NCBI GenBank assembly: GCA_021604405.1
Contig: BQJA01000004.1
Location: 1-64,000, forward strand
From: Nitrosomonas sp.
GTDB taxonomy: Bacteria; Pseudomonadota; Gammaproteobacteria; Burkholderiales; Nitrosomonadaceae
Length of the DNA stretch: 64,000 nt
Reading direction: 5' to 3'
This document shows, in pieces, positions 11,401 through 19,820 of this stretch. Every line of letters begins with the position of its first letter. Position 1 is the first letter of the stretch. Position numbers and translations under genes: made by a program. The notes below the pieces were generated by a model. That model did no database searches and was not told the DNA's origin. It saw nothing but the letters and a program-made list of their open reading frames with translations.

Positions 11401-14400
11401 GCGGAATGGAAACAACTGGAAAACTGGGGGATCAATGCAAGGCGTTACGAATATACTGAGCCAGTACACCATTTGATCGAGCGGCAAGTGCGTAAGCATC
11501 CTGACGCGACGGCACTCATTTTTGGCGAGACCGCGCTCAGTTATGCGGAACTTAACCGTCTGGCGAATCGATTGGCGCATCAATTGATTGCGTTGGGTAT
11601 CAAGCCAGAGAGTCGGGTAGGAATCGCTGTGGAACGCTCGATCGACATGGTGGTCGGGATTCTGGCGACGCTTAAAGCAGGCGGCTCGTACGTGGCGCTT
11701 GATCCGGACTATCCACGGGAACGATTGAACTACATCGTAGCGGACAGTGCGATTGAATTGCTGCTGACGCAAAGCTCGTTGCGGTTGCGGGTGCCACAGA
11801 CTGAGGATTGTCATGTTCTGGAAATGGACATTCCGGATGTGGGTGGCTGGCCGGAGAGCGACCCTGATGTGAGACTGCACGGCGCGCAAATAGCCTATAT
11901 TATTTATACCTCAGGATCTACAGGAAAACCTAAAGGCGTCGGGGTGGCTCATCATGCACTGGTTGCGCATACATACGTTTCTATAGAATTCTTTAAATTG
12001 TGCAGCACAGACCGGATGCTGCAGTTTTCAACCATTAATTTCGATGGTTTTATTGAACAGCTTTTTCCGCCTTTATGCGCGGGTGCGGCCGTTGTTTTGC
12101 GTGGTCCCGCATTATGGGATAGTGAAACCTTCTACCGCGAATTGTTGGATAAGCGAATAACCGTCGCTGATCTAACGACAGCATATTGGTTTTTGCTGGT
12201 ACAGGATTTTGCTAATCAGGGATTTCGCGACTACGGTTTGTTACGGCAAGTACATGCAGGCGGTGAGGCCATGCCACCAGAAGGCATAAAAGCCTGGCGC
12301 CAAGCAGGCCTGACTGATGTTACCCTGCTGAATACCTATGGGCCGACAGAAGCGATTGTCACTGCCACAGTTGCTGATTGTGGTGTGAAAGATTTAGATC
12401 ATCTTCAGGAATCACCGCAGGTTTCGATCGGAAAACCACTGCCAGCACGCCATATATATATACTTGATGCCAACTTGGCGCCTGTAATGCCCGAAATTCC
12501 CGGAGAACTCTGTATTGGTGGAGAATTACTCGCACGCGGTTATTTGCAACGACCTGCATTAACTGCGGAACGGTTTATCGCGGATCCTTTCGATGACCAG
12601 GGAGGGCGTCTTTATCGTACAGGTGATCTGGCGAAATGGCGTTCGGATGGGCAAATAGAATACCTTGGGCGGCTGGACCATCAGGTTAAAGTCAGAGGGT
12701 TCCGCATTGAACTCGGGGAAATAGAAACCCAGCTGTTATTGCAACCGGAAGTAAGAGAAACCGTGGTGATCGCTAAGGAAGGACCAAGCGGGACAAGATT
12801 AATTGCTTATATATCGCTGCATGCATGCGATACGTTTGATACTACCCGGTTGCGGAAATCAATAGGCAAGACTTTGCCGGACTACATGATGCCATCGGCA
12901 ATTGTCGTTTTGCAGAATCTTCCGCTCAATGCGAACGGTAAAGTGGACCGCAAATTGCTTCCCGAGCCGGAATTTATCAATACCGATCAATACCAAGCAC
13001 CGCAAGGCGAAGTAGAAACGGCGCTAACCGCGATTTGGGCTGAAGTGTTAGATCTTAGCCCGATAGGACGCAACGATAACTTTTTCGAACTGGGCGGGGA
13101 TTCTATTCTCAGCTTGCAGGTTGTTACCAACGCGCGCCGGAAGGGTTGTCATATCACGCCGCGACAGTTGTTTGAGAAACAGACAGTTGCTGCACTGGCA
13201 AAGGTGGCAGAGATTGCACCGGAACCCGTAAATGGCGAAATTGCACCTGACAATGTACATGCTTGCCTGGAAGATTATCTTGATGCCGGAATAATAGCGA
13301 CTTTGCCGTTCGGAAATAATGAAATCGAAGATATCTATCCATTATCGCCGACCCAGGAAGGGATGTTATTCCACACGCTTGAAGCGCCTGGCACCGGACT
13401 TTGCATTAGTCAGGTCAACGTAGAAGTTGAAGGGCTTGATGCCGAGCGGCTAGCGCGTGCCTGGCAAGAAATGATCGCACGGCATACCGTATTACGTACG
13501 GGTTTTTTATGGCAAACAGGACTTGCTCGTCCATTACAGCTTATTTATAAACAGGCCGGGGCAAATGTTGTTCATCTGGATTGGCGAAAAAAAGATTGCC
13601 TGAATGAACAAATCATTGCATATGCAGACCAAGAACTGAAGGGGGAATTTGACTTTCTGAGTCCCCCTCTGGCGCGCCTAATTCTGATCCGAATAGACGA
13701 TAACCGCCATCAGGTGATATGGACCAAACACCACATATTGCTGGATGGTTGGGGTGATTCTATCCTGATCAGCGATTGGCTGCGCTGCTATAACGGCGAA
13801 GTGCTTACACAACCCGGGCCGGATTATCGTGTCTATGTACGATGGCTTGAGAAACAGGATAAACAGGCAGCTCAGACTTTCTGGCAGGCTGAGCTGGCGA
13901 ATACGGACGGTCCGACATTGTTAGCGGCGTCGGTCAGCAAGGCAGACAAACAAGATAATCGGGCCGGTTTTGCACAAATCTATACACATCTGAGTGTGGA
14001 GGAAACGCATCGATTGCAGACTTTTGCGCAACAGTCCCGCATTACGCTGAATACTTTTGTTCAGGCAGCATGGGCGTTATTGCTGCAACTCTACACAGGA
14101 AAACAGACAGTTATCTTTGGCGCGACGGTTGCAGGGCGTCCCCCCAGCTTGCCACAGGCTGATGAAATTCTTGGCTTGTTTATCAATACCATTCCAATAC
14201 CGGTTGAACGGCGCAGTGAACTGACAGTAAGTGAATTTTTGCGCCTGTTGCAGGAAAAGAATGCCAAGTTGCGTGATTTTGAGCATACTTCGCTGGCCGA
14301 TATCCAGCGCTGGGCCGGTTCCTCAGGCCAAGCGCTTTTCGACAGTATTGTTGTATTTGAAAACTTTCCAATCGACGCTGCGTTGCGGGGTAATGAATTG

Positions 14401-17355
14401 TCCGACCTTCGTTTCGGTGAAGTTTCCGATAAAGGGTTGACCGGTTACGCTATGGATTTGCAGATAATTGTTGGCGATACATTGGAAATCGAGTATTCCT
14501 ATGGATGCAACGATTTCACAGACGCATTTGTCATTAACTTGCGTAGCCACATGGAGCATCTGATGCAAGAGATGGCATCTTGTCCACATCGGATGGTTGG
14601 GGAACTGGGATGGCTGGGAAAGCAGCAGCGTGATCAGGTGTTTTTGCTGCGAAGCGATACTGATTCGTGTATTGCATTTTCTGGAACCTATCAGCCTGTT
14701 CATCGCCTGATTGAGCGTAATGCCGTCTTGCAACCGGAGGCCATTGCGCTATTAATGGGCGAGCAGGAGATTTCCTATGCTGAGCTGAATAGGCGGGCAA
14801 ATAAACTTGCACACAGATTAATTTTGCTGGGCGCTAGAACGGAAACCCGCATCGGTGTGGTGATGGAGCGCTCATTAGATTTTATTGTGTCATTGCTGGC
14901 GATCCTTAAGTCCGGCGCTGCGTATGTGCCGCTTGATGTGGGTTATCCCACTGATCGGCTTGCATTCATGATCAAGGACAGCGCATTATTGCTGATAATC
15001 ACGCAAAGTAAAATACTGGCGAAGCTTGAGTTCGAGACTGCGGTTCCCAAGCTGGCGGTGGATACTATCGAGCTCGGTACTGCGTTCACAGATAATCCTG
15101 AGATAACTGTGCATGAGCACAATATGGCTTATGTTATTTACACGTCGGGATCAACCGGGCTGCCAAAAGGTGTGGCGGTGACGCATGGTCCACTTGCCAT
15201 GCATTGCCAAGCGACCGCACGGATTTATGAAATGCATCCCAATTCATGCGAATTGCTGTTTATGTCTTTTTCATTCGATGGCGCGCATGAACGATGGTTG
15301 ACTGCATTGACCGTCGGTGCCGGATTAGCGGTCAGGGATCAGGCGTTGTGGACTGCTGAGCAGACTTATGATGCTTTGCGCCATTACAGTATAACCAACG
15401 CAGCATTCCCGCCAGCCTATTTAGGTCAAATTGCTGAGTGGGCGGTGCCGAGAAATGATCCGCCACCGGTGGAGCTCTATGTTTTTGGCGGCGAGGCTAT
15501 GCCGAAAGCCTCGTATGACTTGATTCGTCGAACTTTGCGGCCGCGTATGTTGATTAATGGTTATGGACCTACGGAAACCGTCGTGACGCCGCTTATCTGG
15601 AAAACGCAGGCAAATAGCAGCTTCGACTGCGTTTATGCACCGATTGGGCGACCTGTCGGCGAACGTGTTGCGTATGTTTTAGATGGTGACATGCAATTAG
15701 TACCAGTCGGTATTGTCGGTGAGCTTTATATTGGTGGTTATGGTTTGGCCCGGGGATATGTAGAACAAAACGGTTTGACTGCCGAGCGCTTCGTTGCCGA
15801 CCCATTTGATGAAAGTGGCGGTCGGCTTTACCGCACCGGAGATCTGGTCAGATGGATGGATGACGGTAATATCGAATATGTCGGTCGCGCGGATCATCAA
15901 GTAAAAATACGGGGATTCCGTATTGAATTGGGAGAAATCGAGGCTCGTATTCGCGAGCTTGCGGATGTAGCGGAGGCGGCTGTTGTGGCGCATCAGAACG
16001 CGACCGGGACCGGGATGCAGCTGGTGGCCTATGTTGTACCTGTCTCAGCACAAGACGAGCAGAAACTGATAACACAACTGAAGCAAACGCTTGCGCTGCG
16101 ATTGCCAGAATACATGTTGCCAGCGCATTTCGTATCACTGGAATTATTGCCCCGACTGCCGAGCGGCAAACTGGATCGGAAAGCATTGCCCGAGCCTGGT
16201 ACCTTTGCGAGTGATACCTATCAGGCGCCATCGACTCCTGAAGCCAAGGTGCTTGCGCGTATCTGGCAGGAAGTGCTGGGTGTAGCGCGTGTCGGCGAAA
16301 CAGATAATTTCTTTGCATTGGGTGGCGACTCGCTGTCGAGCTTAAAAGTGATGGCCCGGATACGCGCTTTCACGGATGTTAAATTGGATTTCAAGTTAAG
16401 GGATTTGATACAGCGACCAACTATTGCCAGTTTGCTTGGGTTAAATAAACAGGCGCCAGCGAATGCGAGTGGTTTTCTGGCGCTAAATCAATTTAATGGC
16501 GATGGGAAAGTTAAGCCGTTGTTCTGTATTCATGCAGGATTGGGCACTGTATTTGATTACCAGCCGCTGGCGCGCCAATTGCAAGGTATTCAGGCTGTTT
16601 ATGGGCTGCCTTGCCGAATGCTTGCAGTCCCTTCACACCGTGATGAATCGCTGCAACAGATGGCGGATGATTATTGTAATATGATTCGAGCTATCCAACC
16701 GGAAGGGCCTTACCATTTGCTGGGTTGGTCATTGGGAGGAACGTTAGTCGCCATGATGGCTGCAAATTTTGAGGTTAACAAACAGAAAGTTGCATTCCTT
16801 GGATTGATTGATCCTTATATTCCTGGAACGGAATCACCGCAATCAGATGATTGGCGTCAAGATTTTATTGATTTTGTTTCCGTGACGATTCCCTGGGTTG
16901 AGCCCGATGAAGACTTGGCGGGTGCGCTCTCCAGTCAATCGGTGGCAGTGTCAACAAAGCAGGCAATCGTAGACTTACTGGAGAAAGTGTTATCCAGCCG
17001 GCAATCCAGAATTCATGCCGGCAAACTCAACGGCGTTCAAGGTTATGCGGACCTTGGTGCCGAAGAGCTGGCACATATCTTTCTGGTTGCACGCCATTTG
17101 AAAACACTTTCTTTGCAGGCGGGTGCACTAAATTCCATGCACACTGAAGGCGTTTGTTGGTGGGCGGCGACACGCCATGAAGACGACCGGCATGCGCTTG
17201 ATCGGCAAATTACACCGGCCAGGATACGTTCGGTGGAAATCAACGCAGACCATTTTGATATTGTGCGGGCAGAGACTCTGCTCTCGGATGTAAAACAACG
17301 GCTGATGAGAGATTCAACTAATTGTGACAATGATGGTCAAGTCGCTTTTCTGTAG
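5416..17355 (+). CDS. Three-module NRPS with epimerase and terminal thioesterase (siderophore assembly)
   Basis: This 3979-residue enzyme starts at TTG 5416, directly after the upstream stop and about 8 nt after GGAG. Domain order by motifs, in approximate residues: C1 45-480 (HHIITDAW); A1 510-1010; PCP1 near 1044 (GGDSI); E 1085-1530 (HHLIIDGVSW, EGHGRE, NYLGQF); C2 1560-2000 (YPLSPMQTG, HHLLLDGW); A2 2015-2520; PCP2 near 2555 (GGDSI); C3 2635-3075 (YPLSPTQEGM, HHILLDGW); A3 3095-3595; PCP3 near 3632; TE 3690-3970 (GWSLGG). Codes read by eye are about DGECTGGITK, DGEDHGTVTK and DGEAVGGVTK. The shared Glu, and Asp in A2, suit basic side chains such as ornithine, hydroxyornithine or lysine. 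The adjacent N-monooxygenase and acyltransferase make N-acyl-N-hydroxyornithine the likely building block for A1 and A3. The residue from A1 should be D. No MbtH-like gene was found in the window. Confidence 0.95.
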   Translation: MELNNQDIAARFSALPADKQKAFLNALKERGINFSLLPIVRQSSENRPILSYAQQRHWFLWQLDPQNTAYHLSVALRLLGELNIEALQTSFQMLLTRHESLRTVFQINDAGIPQQRINAEGKFELIRIDLSELPVAQRDRRVHEEAIRINATPFDLTQGPLLRVALIRAAAEDHHLVVVMHHIITDAWSNRIIIDEFTACYRAQVEEQTFSLPPLAIQYADYALWQRNWLEAGEKARQLNYWRRQLGVTHAALQLPTDHPRSSVANYRATRHDFVLPVSLAARLQRQAQEQGTTLFMILLAGFQALLYRYTSQNDVRVGVPIANRHRLEIENVVGLFVNTQVLRSTIDSRTPLSMILDQTREAALNAQTYQDLPFEQLVEALQPERSLYQNPLFQVMFNHLREDYCALRHLPGLTVEEYELGERGAQLELTLDTVENPNGCIDARFTYAAELFEAGTMKRLSEHYLRVLDQLADDPHRCVGDIALLSVAEWQQLARWGVNQWRYADTEPVHRLIERQVNEQPFATALIFGDSALSYAELNRRANRLAHQLIALGVKPEDRVGIAVDRSIEMVIGLLATLKAGGAYVPLDPAYPEERLNHMVADSAIELLLTQSHVKEQIPHAGNCHVLELDRVDLSDWPAHNPQVGLHGEHLAYIIYTSGSTGRPKGVGVAHGPLAMHVQSIGELYGMTTADRELQFASINFDGAHERWLVPLAFGSALMPRDNELWSVDHTAAEIAKHRITIACFTPSYLQQLADFSGRTGRDLPIRSYTVGGEAMSRIGFDSVQQTLQPPRIINGYGPTEAVITPLIFKAYADTHFDSDYLPIGSVVGDRAAYILDADMNPVAQGVAGELYLGGRGLARGYLNRTALTAERFVADPFDENGGRIYRTGDLARWRTDGQIEYLGRLDHQVKIRGFRIEPGEVETQLLLQPEVREAVVVAKEGPGGARLIGYVLLHAGNEVDMAELRGSLGKSLPDYMIPAAIVVLESLPLNANGKVDRALLPEPAFAGMDGYEAPQGEVEEILAGVWKEVLGITGEVGRNANFFELGGDSILSLQIVTKLRRAGWKITPRQLFERQTIAALAGSAKPLVEIAETIYAQRDLPDITAPIPMLPIQLDFFAQTIARRCHWNQAVLLKNRQSIDAERLNQALKAVVQHHDALRFCYKKANVQWEQTIAESIAQDILWVRNAASDEQLLTLCNEAQRSLDLQQGLLMRAMLVEMADQTQRLLLVVHHLIIDGVSWRILIEDLETAYFQINNHESIRLPEATAGFFAWARRLQQYSDRYSAEFSYWQSRVSEPVSLPCDFPRGSNSVFNFTRITAKLDQTQTQALLKDAPTAYRTQVNDLLLAALGGALCRWSGNQKIVVDLEGHGREDLYPDIDLSRTIGWFTTLFPILLDPLEDLSQRIKHVKENLRQIPNKGLGYGVFKHYGAVAQREIIDALPKAQVVFNYLGQFDTSFGKQSPWVLADEPIGDLMDCGVIQQHDLSINSHIYNGELCLEINYSDARYAATNIKAFIKILLTELESVIAHCRSCVRGVTPSDFPLMAITQDELDCLPVPVERLEDLYPLSPMQTGILFHSVFDRDGGMYLNQLSADIDHLSVERFKAAWQAAIDRHEILRTGFVQEGKIPLQWVAKAVELPFIVHDWRNQRTHPLAYQQRDLDVLAQSEYRLGIGLKRPPLIRIVAIRLTDTRYHVIMTIHHLLLDGWSTSQLLGEVLRQYGGETLPAPHTRFRDFIEWLRARDQHASKTYWQGRLRHAAESTRLSDVFSASTSHKGYGETTRPLGQSINDDLVRFCKREHITVNTLIQAVWALLLGYYTGQQTVIFGVTVAGRPADLPGSDQILGLFINTLPVSVALKPELTVGEWLRDLQKQNLTSREHEHTPLYEIQRWMGQSREGLFDSILVFENYPIDEAFKQHTPGGLVYSGVKCREATNYPMTVSVVENNGLILQYGYACKDFSEATVNRIAKHIEHLLREIIRSGVKCLGDIKHLKPAEWKQLENWGINARRYEYTEPVHHLIERQVRKHPDATALIFGETALSYAELNRLANRLAHQLIALGIKPESRVGIAVERSIDMVVGILATLKAGGSYVALDPDYPRERLNYIVADSAIELLLTQSSLRLRVPQTEDCHVLEMDIPDVGGWPESDPDVRLHGAQIAYIIYTSGSTGKPKGVGVAHHALVAHTYVSIEFFKLCSTDRMLQFSTINFDGFIEQLFPPLCAGAAVVLRGPALWDSETFYRELLDKRITVADLTTAYWFLLVQDFANQGFRDYGLLRQVHAGGEAMPPEGIKAWRQAGLTDVTLLNTYGPTEAIVTATVADCGVKDLDHLQESPQVSIGKPLPARHIYILDANLAPVMPEIPGELCIGGELLARGYLQRPALTAERFIADPFDDQGGRLYRTGDLAKWRSDGQIEYLGRLDHQVKVRGFRIELGEIETQLLLQPEVRETVVIAKEGPSGTRLIAYISLHACDTFDTTRLRKSIGKTLPDYMMPSAIVVLQNLPLNANGKVDRKLLPEPEFINTDQYQAPQGEVETALTAIWAEVLDLSPIGRNDNFFELGGDSILSLQVVTNARRKGCHITPRQLFEKQTVAALAKVAEIAPEPVNGEIAPDNVHACLEDYLDAGIIATLPFGNNEIEDIYPLSPTQEGMLFHTLEAPGTGLCISQVNVEVEGLDAERLARAWQEMIARHTVLRTGFLWQTGLARPLQLIYKQAGANVVHLDWRKKDCLNEQIIAYADQELKGEFDFLSPPLARLILIRIDDNRHQVIWTKHHILLDGWGDSILISDWLRCYNGEVLTQPGPDYRVYVRWLEKQDKQAAQTFWQAELANTDGPTLLAASVSKADKQDNRAGFAQIYTHLSVEETHRLQTFAQQSRITLNTFVQAAWALLLQLYTGKQTVIFGATVAGRPPSLPQADEILGLFINTIPIPVERRSELTVSEFLRLLQEKNAKLRDFEHTSLADIQRWAGSSGQALFDSIVVFENFPIDAALRGNELSDLRFGEVSDKGLTGYAMDLQIIVGDTLEIEYSYGCNDFTDAFVINLRSHMEHLMQEMASCPHRMVGELGWLGKQQRDQVFLLRSDTDSCIAFSGTYQPVHRLIERNAVLQPEAIALLMGEQEISYAELNRRANKLAHRLILLGARTETRIGVVMERSLDFIVSLLAILKSGAAYVPLDVGYPTDRLAFMIKDSALLLIITQSKILAKLEFETAVPKLAVDTIELGTAFTDNPEITVHEHNMAYVIYTSGSTGLPKGVAVTHGPLAMHCQATARIYEMHPNSCELLFMSFSFDGAHERWLTALTVGAGLAVRDQALWTAEQTYDALRHYSITNAAFPPAYLGQIAEWAVPRNDPPPVELYVFGGEAMPKASYDLIRRTLRPRMLINGYGPTETVVTPLIWKTQANSSFDCVYAPIGRPVGERVAYVLDGDMQLVPVGIVGELYIGGYGLARGYVEQNGLTAERFVADPFDESGGRLYRTGDLVRWMDDGNIEYVGRADHQVKIRGFRIELGEIEARIRELADVAEAAVVAHQNATGTGMQLVAYVVPVSAQDEQKLITQLKQTLALRLPEYMLPAHFVSLELLPRLPSGKLDRKALPEPGTFASDTYQAPSTPEAKVLARIWQEVLGVARVGETDNFFALGGDSLSSLKVMARIRAFTDVKLDFKLRDLIQRPTIASLLGLNKQAPANASGFLALNQFNGDGKVKPLFCIHAGLGTVFDYQPLARQLQGIQAVYGLPCRMLAVPSHRDESLQQMADDYCNMIRAIQPEGPYHLLGWSLGGTLVAMMAANFEVNKQKVAFLGLIDPYIPGTESPQSDDWRQDFIDFVSVTIPWVEPDEDLAGALSSQSVAVSTKQAIVDLLEKVLSSRQSRIHAGKLNGVQGYADLGAEELAHIFLVARHLKTLSLQAGALNSMHTEGVCWWAATRHEDDRHALDRQITPARIRSVEINADHFDIVRAETLLSDVKQRLMRDSTNCDNDGQVAFL

Positions 17356-17548
17356 AACAAGGACTGATTTTATCCGGCACTCATTCAGGAATACTGGCGA
17401 AAGATCCAAAGAAACTAAGGCTGAATACGATACCTCGAGCGAGATATTCTAGAAAAAAATGCGATGTTTTTGTGGGTGGGGTAGATGAAACATGAACTGC
17501 TTGAAATTGCCCATCTCTTGCCGGCAGTTTTCGAAATTTGTAAACGGG
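17356..17548. other. Convergent intergenic region after the NRPS genes
   Basis: These 193 bp separate the NRPS stop from the stop of the convergent acylase gene. A short open frame (17485-17682) runs into the acylase gene in antisense and has no support. I see no clear hairpin-plus-T-run terminator on either strand. Confidence 0.4.
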
Positions 17549-19735
17549 TTAATTTGGCGCCAAGCGCTCGCGCATTATCAGGTTTTCTTCAATTTCCTTT
17601 CGCATTCGCCAGGCCGGGCGTAGCTTCTGATCCGCAGTCAACTGTAATTGATTATCTATCTCGAAGTTATTGTTCTGCGTAGCGTTTCCATAAGCTGTTA
17701 GTACTTGAGCGCGGACAGGCTGTGAGAATTCAACGATTGCGATGTAGCTATCGCCAAAGGAGGATTTATATTTTTCATCTTCATCCTTCTCGTAAACAAT
17801 TTCACGGAAAACACCTAGATCAGTGGTAGAACCGTTACCTGGCAGGTCAACACCATCATAGCGTAAGCGTGCGATATCCCCCCACGGTATGTCAATCTCA
17901 TTTGCATTCGTTCGCATTTCATCGACAGCATCGTGCAGAGCCGATAAGGCCAGCGGCGCGTCAGCCAGGCCGCGAGGCGTTTGCAGCGGTTCCGAGGGCG
18001 AAAACGGTCGTGCGTAGAAAAGCTCGCCCAGCAGATGATCAGGGAGAAACTCATAATCCGCGTCAGCTTCGATCTTTTTGGCAATGGTTTGTTCAACCCA
18101 TTTCTCGAACCAAATGCTAAAAAGCAAAGCCCCACGGCTTTCTGCCAAAAACTGCCGGTCCCAATGATTCAACACCTCGATGGCTTGCTGTAATGACGGC
18201 TCATCACTCGTTCGCGCAACGGCGATCAGATCATCAAGCAATTGATCGGCTACCAGTGAATGCGTAGAATGCTTGGCGGTAATTAATTCTGTATAACTCA
18301 TGCCTTGGTGCGCATTCAGCATCTGTAGTCCCCGCAGTTCACGACTATTGGTCACATCCGCTGCAATGCCGGCAGGATAGCGGTTTTTGTCGAGAAAAGG
18401 CATCGTCATGTACCAAGGTGCACCGTTGCTGTTTTGCACCCAGCCCGTTTCGGGATCGATCGATTTTGGCAAATCGTGGTAGCCGTGTACTTCCGTCCAT
18501 ATCAGGCGTGAATCATCGCCCTTTACAGACTTACGCCAGGAAGTTACATTTTTGGCGGCCCGGACCGGGATGATACCGTTGAATGCCAGCATGATATGCT
18601 TGTCTGCATCCGCGTAAATTACATTGAACAGCGGTATATGACCACCTTGCAGGATTTCCTGGAATGCCGCTAAATTATCAGCATGGCCCATTTGCCACCA
18701 TTGCCGGTTCATGTCGACCAGGAGCGGTGTTTCCAATAATGCCAAACGTACCGCTAAAATTTTTCCATCGTGTTCTATTGCCGGTCCGTGTCTGGTTCTG
18801 CGGATGAACATCTCTTCGCTTACCATACGGCCATCCGGTTGACGAATTAGAATGGTTTCAGTCGCTTCGGCAAAGCGTTGCTTAACGCCGTCCAGCCAAT
18901 AACCATCAGCCAATGCGTCACCTGCCAATTTCAGATGGTAAAGATCACACCCATCCATTGGATTGACAGTATGCGTCCAACCCAAATGGTCGTTAAATGC
19001 AATCTGTAATACCGGGGAACCAACCAAAGCCGCACCGTAGAGATTCACTTCCGGCAGGACGATATGCGCTTCATAAATCGTCTCCAATCCACCCCAGCTG
19101 AGATGCGGATTGGCCAACAGCATGGTATTTCCACTACGCGTATAATCAGCACTCAACGCCCAGCCATTCGAAGCAGCCGGTTGGCTTGAAAAACCAAAGC
19201 CAGGCAAAACCGTGCCACATTCTGAAATTCCAGCAATAAAGACGGTCATTACTCGTGTGGTATGGGCAATGATATCCTGTGGGGTTACCGGCAGCACGGC
19301 TCTGACGTCGTCAGAAATTAAATCAGGGTGATACCGTGCGAAATCATTAATCCCGTTAGCAAATGCTTCCAGGTTTGTTTTAAAGTCAGGCTGTTGCTGC
19401 TCATGCCAATCTACGGCTAAATCTGGGATACCCAGCAATCGTACGGAACGGTCAGCTGCCAGGTAATCCTCGCCAAACAATTCAGCGCCTCGCCCGCGCG
19501 CCACCGTATAAAGTTTAAGCAGCAAATCGGCGTGGCTGCGCATTTGCGCCCAGCCAAAAGCATAAAAAGCATCGCTGTCTTGGTGCGCGACAATATGCGG
19601 AATGCCCCAGGTATCCCACATAATCTCTGTGTCATCACGAATTTCTGTGGGTGATTGGACCGAATGACAGGCGACTAGAGAAAGAACGGTGCTTAGGATA
19701 ACGCACGGTAAATAACACCAGACCCGGCTTTCCAT
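17549..19735 (-). CDS. Penicillin acylase family hydrolase, PvdQ-like, predicted lipoprotein
   Basis: This 728-residue Ntn-hydrolase of the penicillin/acyl-homoserine-lactone acylase family is made as a precursor that cleaves itself before a nucleophilic Ser. The site is visible as PAASNGWAL, with Ser189 as the new N-terminus of the beta chain, followed by NPHLSWG. In Pseudomonas, PvdQ of this family removes the fatty acyl chain from the pyoverdine precursor in the periplasm. Placed beside NRPS and exporter genes, a similar deacylation of a lipopeptide siderophore precursor is the natural inference, although quorum-signal acylases share the fold. The N-terminus has a hydrophobic stretch ending in the lipobox LVAC (Cys23), predicting a membrane-anchored rather than soluble enzyme. 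It is the last gene of a minus-strand group, 85 bp after the AMP-dependent ligase. Confidence 0.88.
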   Translation of the reverse strand: MESRVWCYLPCVILSTVLSLVACHSVQSPTEIRDDTEIMWDTWGIPHIVAHQDSDAFYAFGWAQMRSHADLLLKLYTVARGRGAELFGEDYLAADRSVRLLGIPDLAVDWHEQQQPDFKTNLEAFANGINDFARYHPDLISDDVRAVLPVTPQDIIAHTTRVMTVFIAGISECGTVLPGFGFSSQPAASNGWALSADYTRSGNTMLLANPHLSWGGLETIYEAHIVLPEVNLYGAALVGSPVLQIAFNDHLGWTHTVNPMDGCDLYHLKLAGDALADGYWLDGVKQRFAEATETILIRQPDGRMVSEEMFIRRTRHGPAIEHDGKILAVRLALLETPLLVDMNRQWWQMGHADNLAAFQEILQGGHIPLFNVIYADADKHIMLAFNGIIPVRAAKNVTSWRKSVKGDDSRLIWTEVHGYHDLPKSIDPETGWVQNSNGAPWYMTMPFLDKNRYPAGIAADVTNSRELRGLQMLNAHQGMSYTELITAKHSTHSLVADQLLDDLIAVARTSDEPSLQQAIEVLNHWDRQFLAESRGALLFSIWFEKWVEQTIAKKIEADADYEFLPDHLLGELFYARPFSPSEPLQTPRGLADAPLALSALHDAVDEMRTNANEIDIPWGDIARLRYDGVDLPGNGSTTDLGVFREIVYEKDEDEKYKSSFGDSYIAIVEFSQPVRAQVLTAYGNATQNNNFEIDNQLQLTADQKLRPAWRMRKEIEENLIMRERLAPN

Positions 19736-19820
19736 AGTGATTTTCCTTAATTGAATCGGATTGTCTGACGATACAGCAAGATCCCGTTAAACTAACCGAG
19801 GATTTGAATGTGTCAGGAAT

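Noticed and set aside
17485..17682. 65-codon plus-strand frame after the NRPS genes
   Set aside because: Overlaps the acylase gene in antisense; no ribosome binding site or recognisable product.
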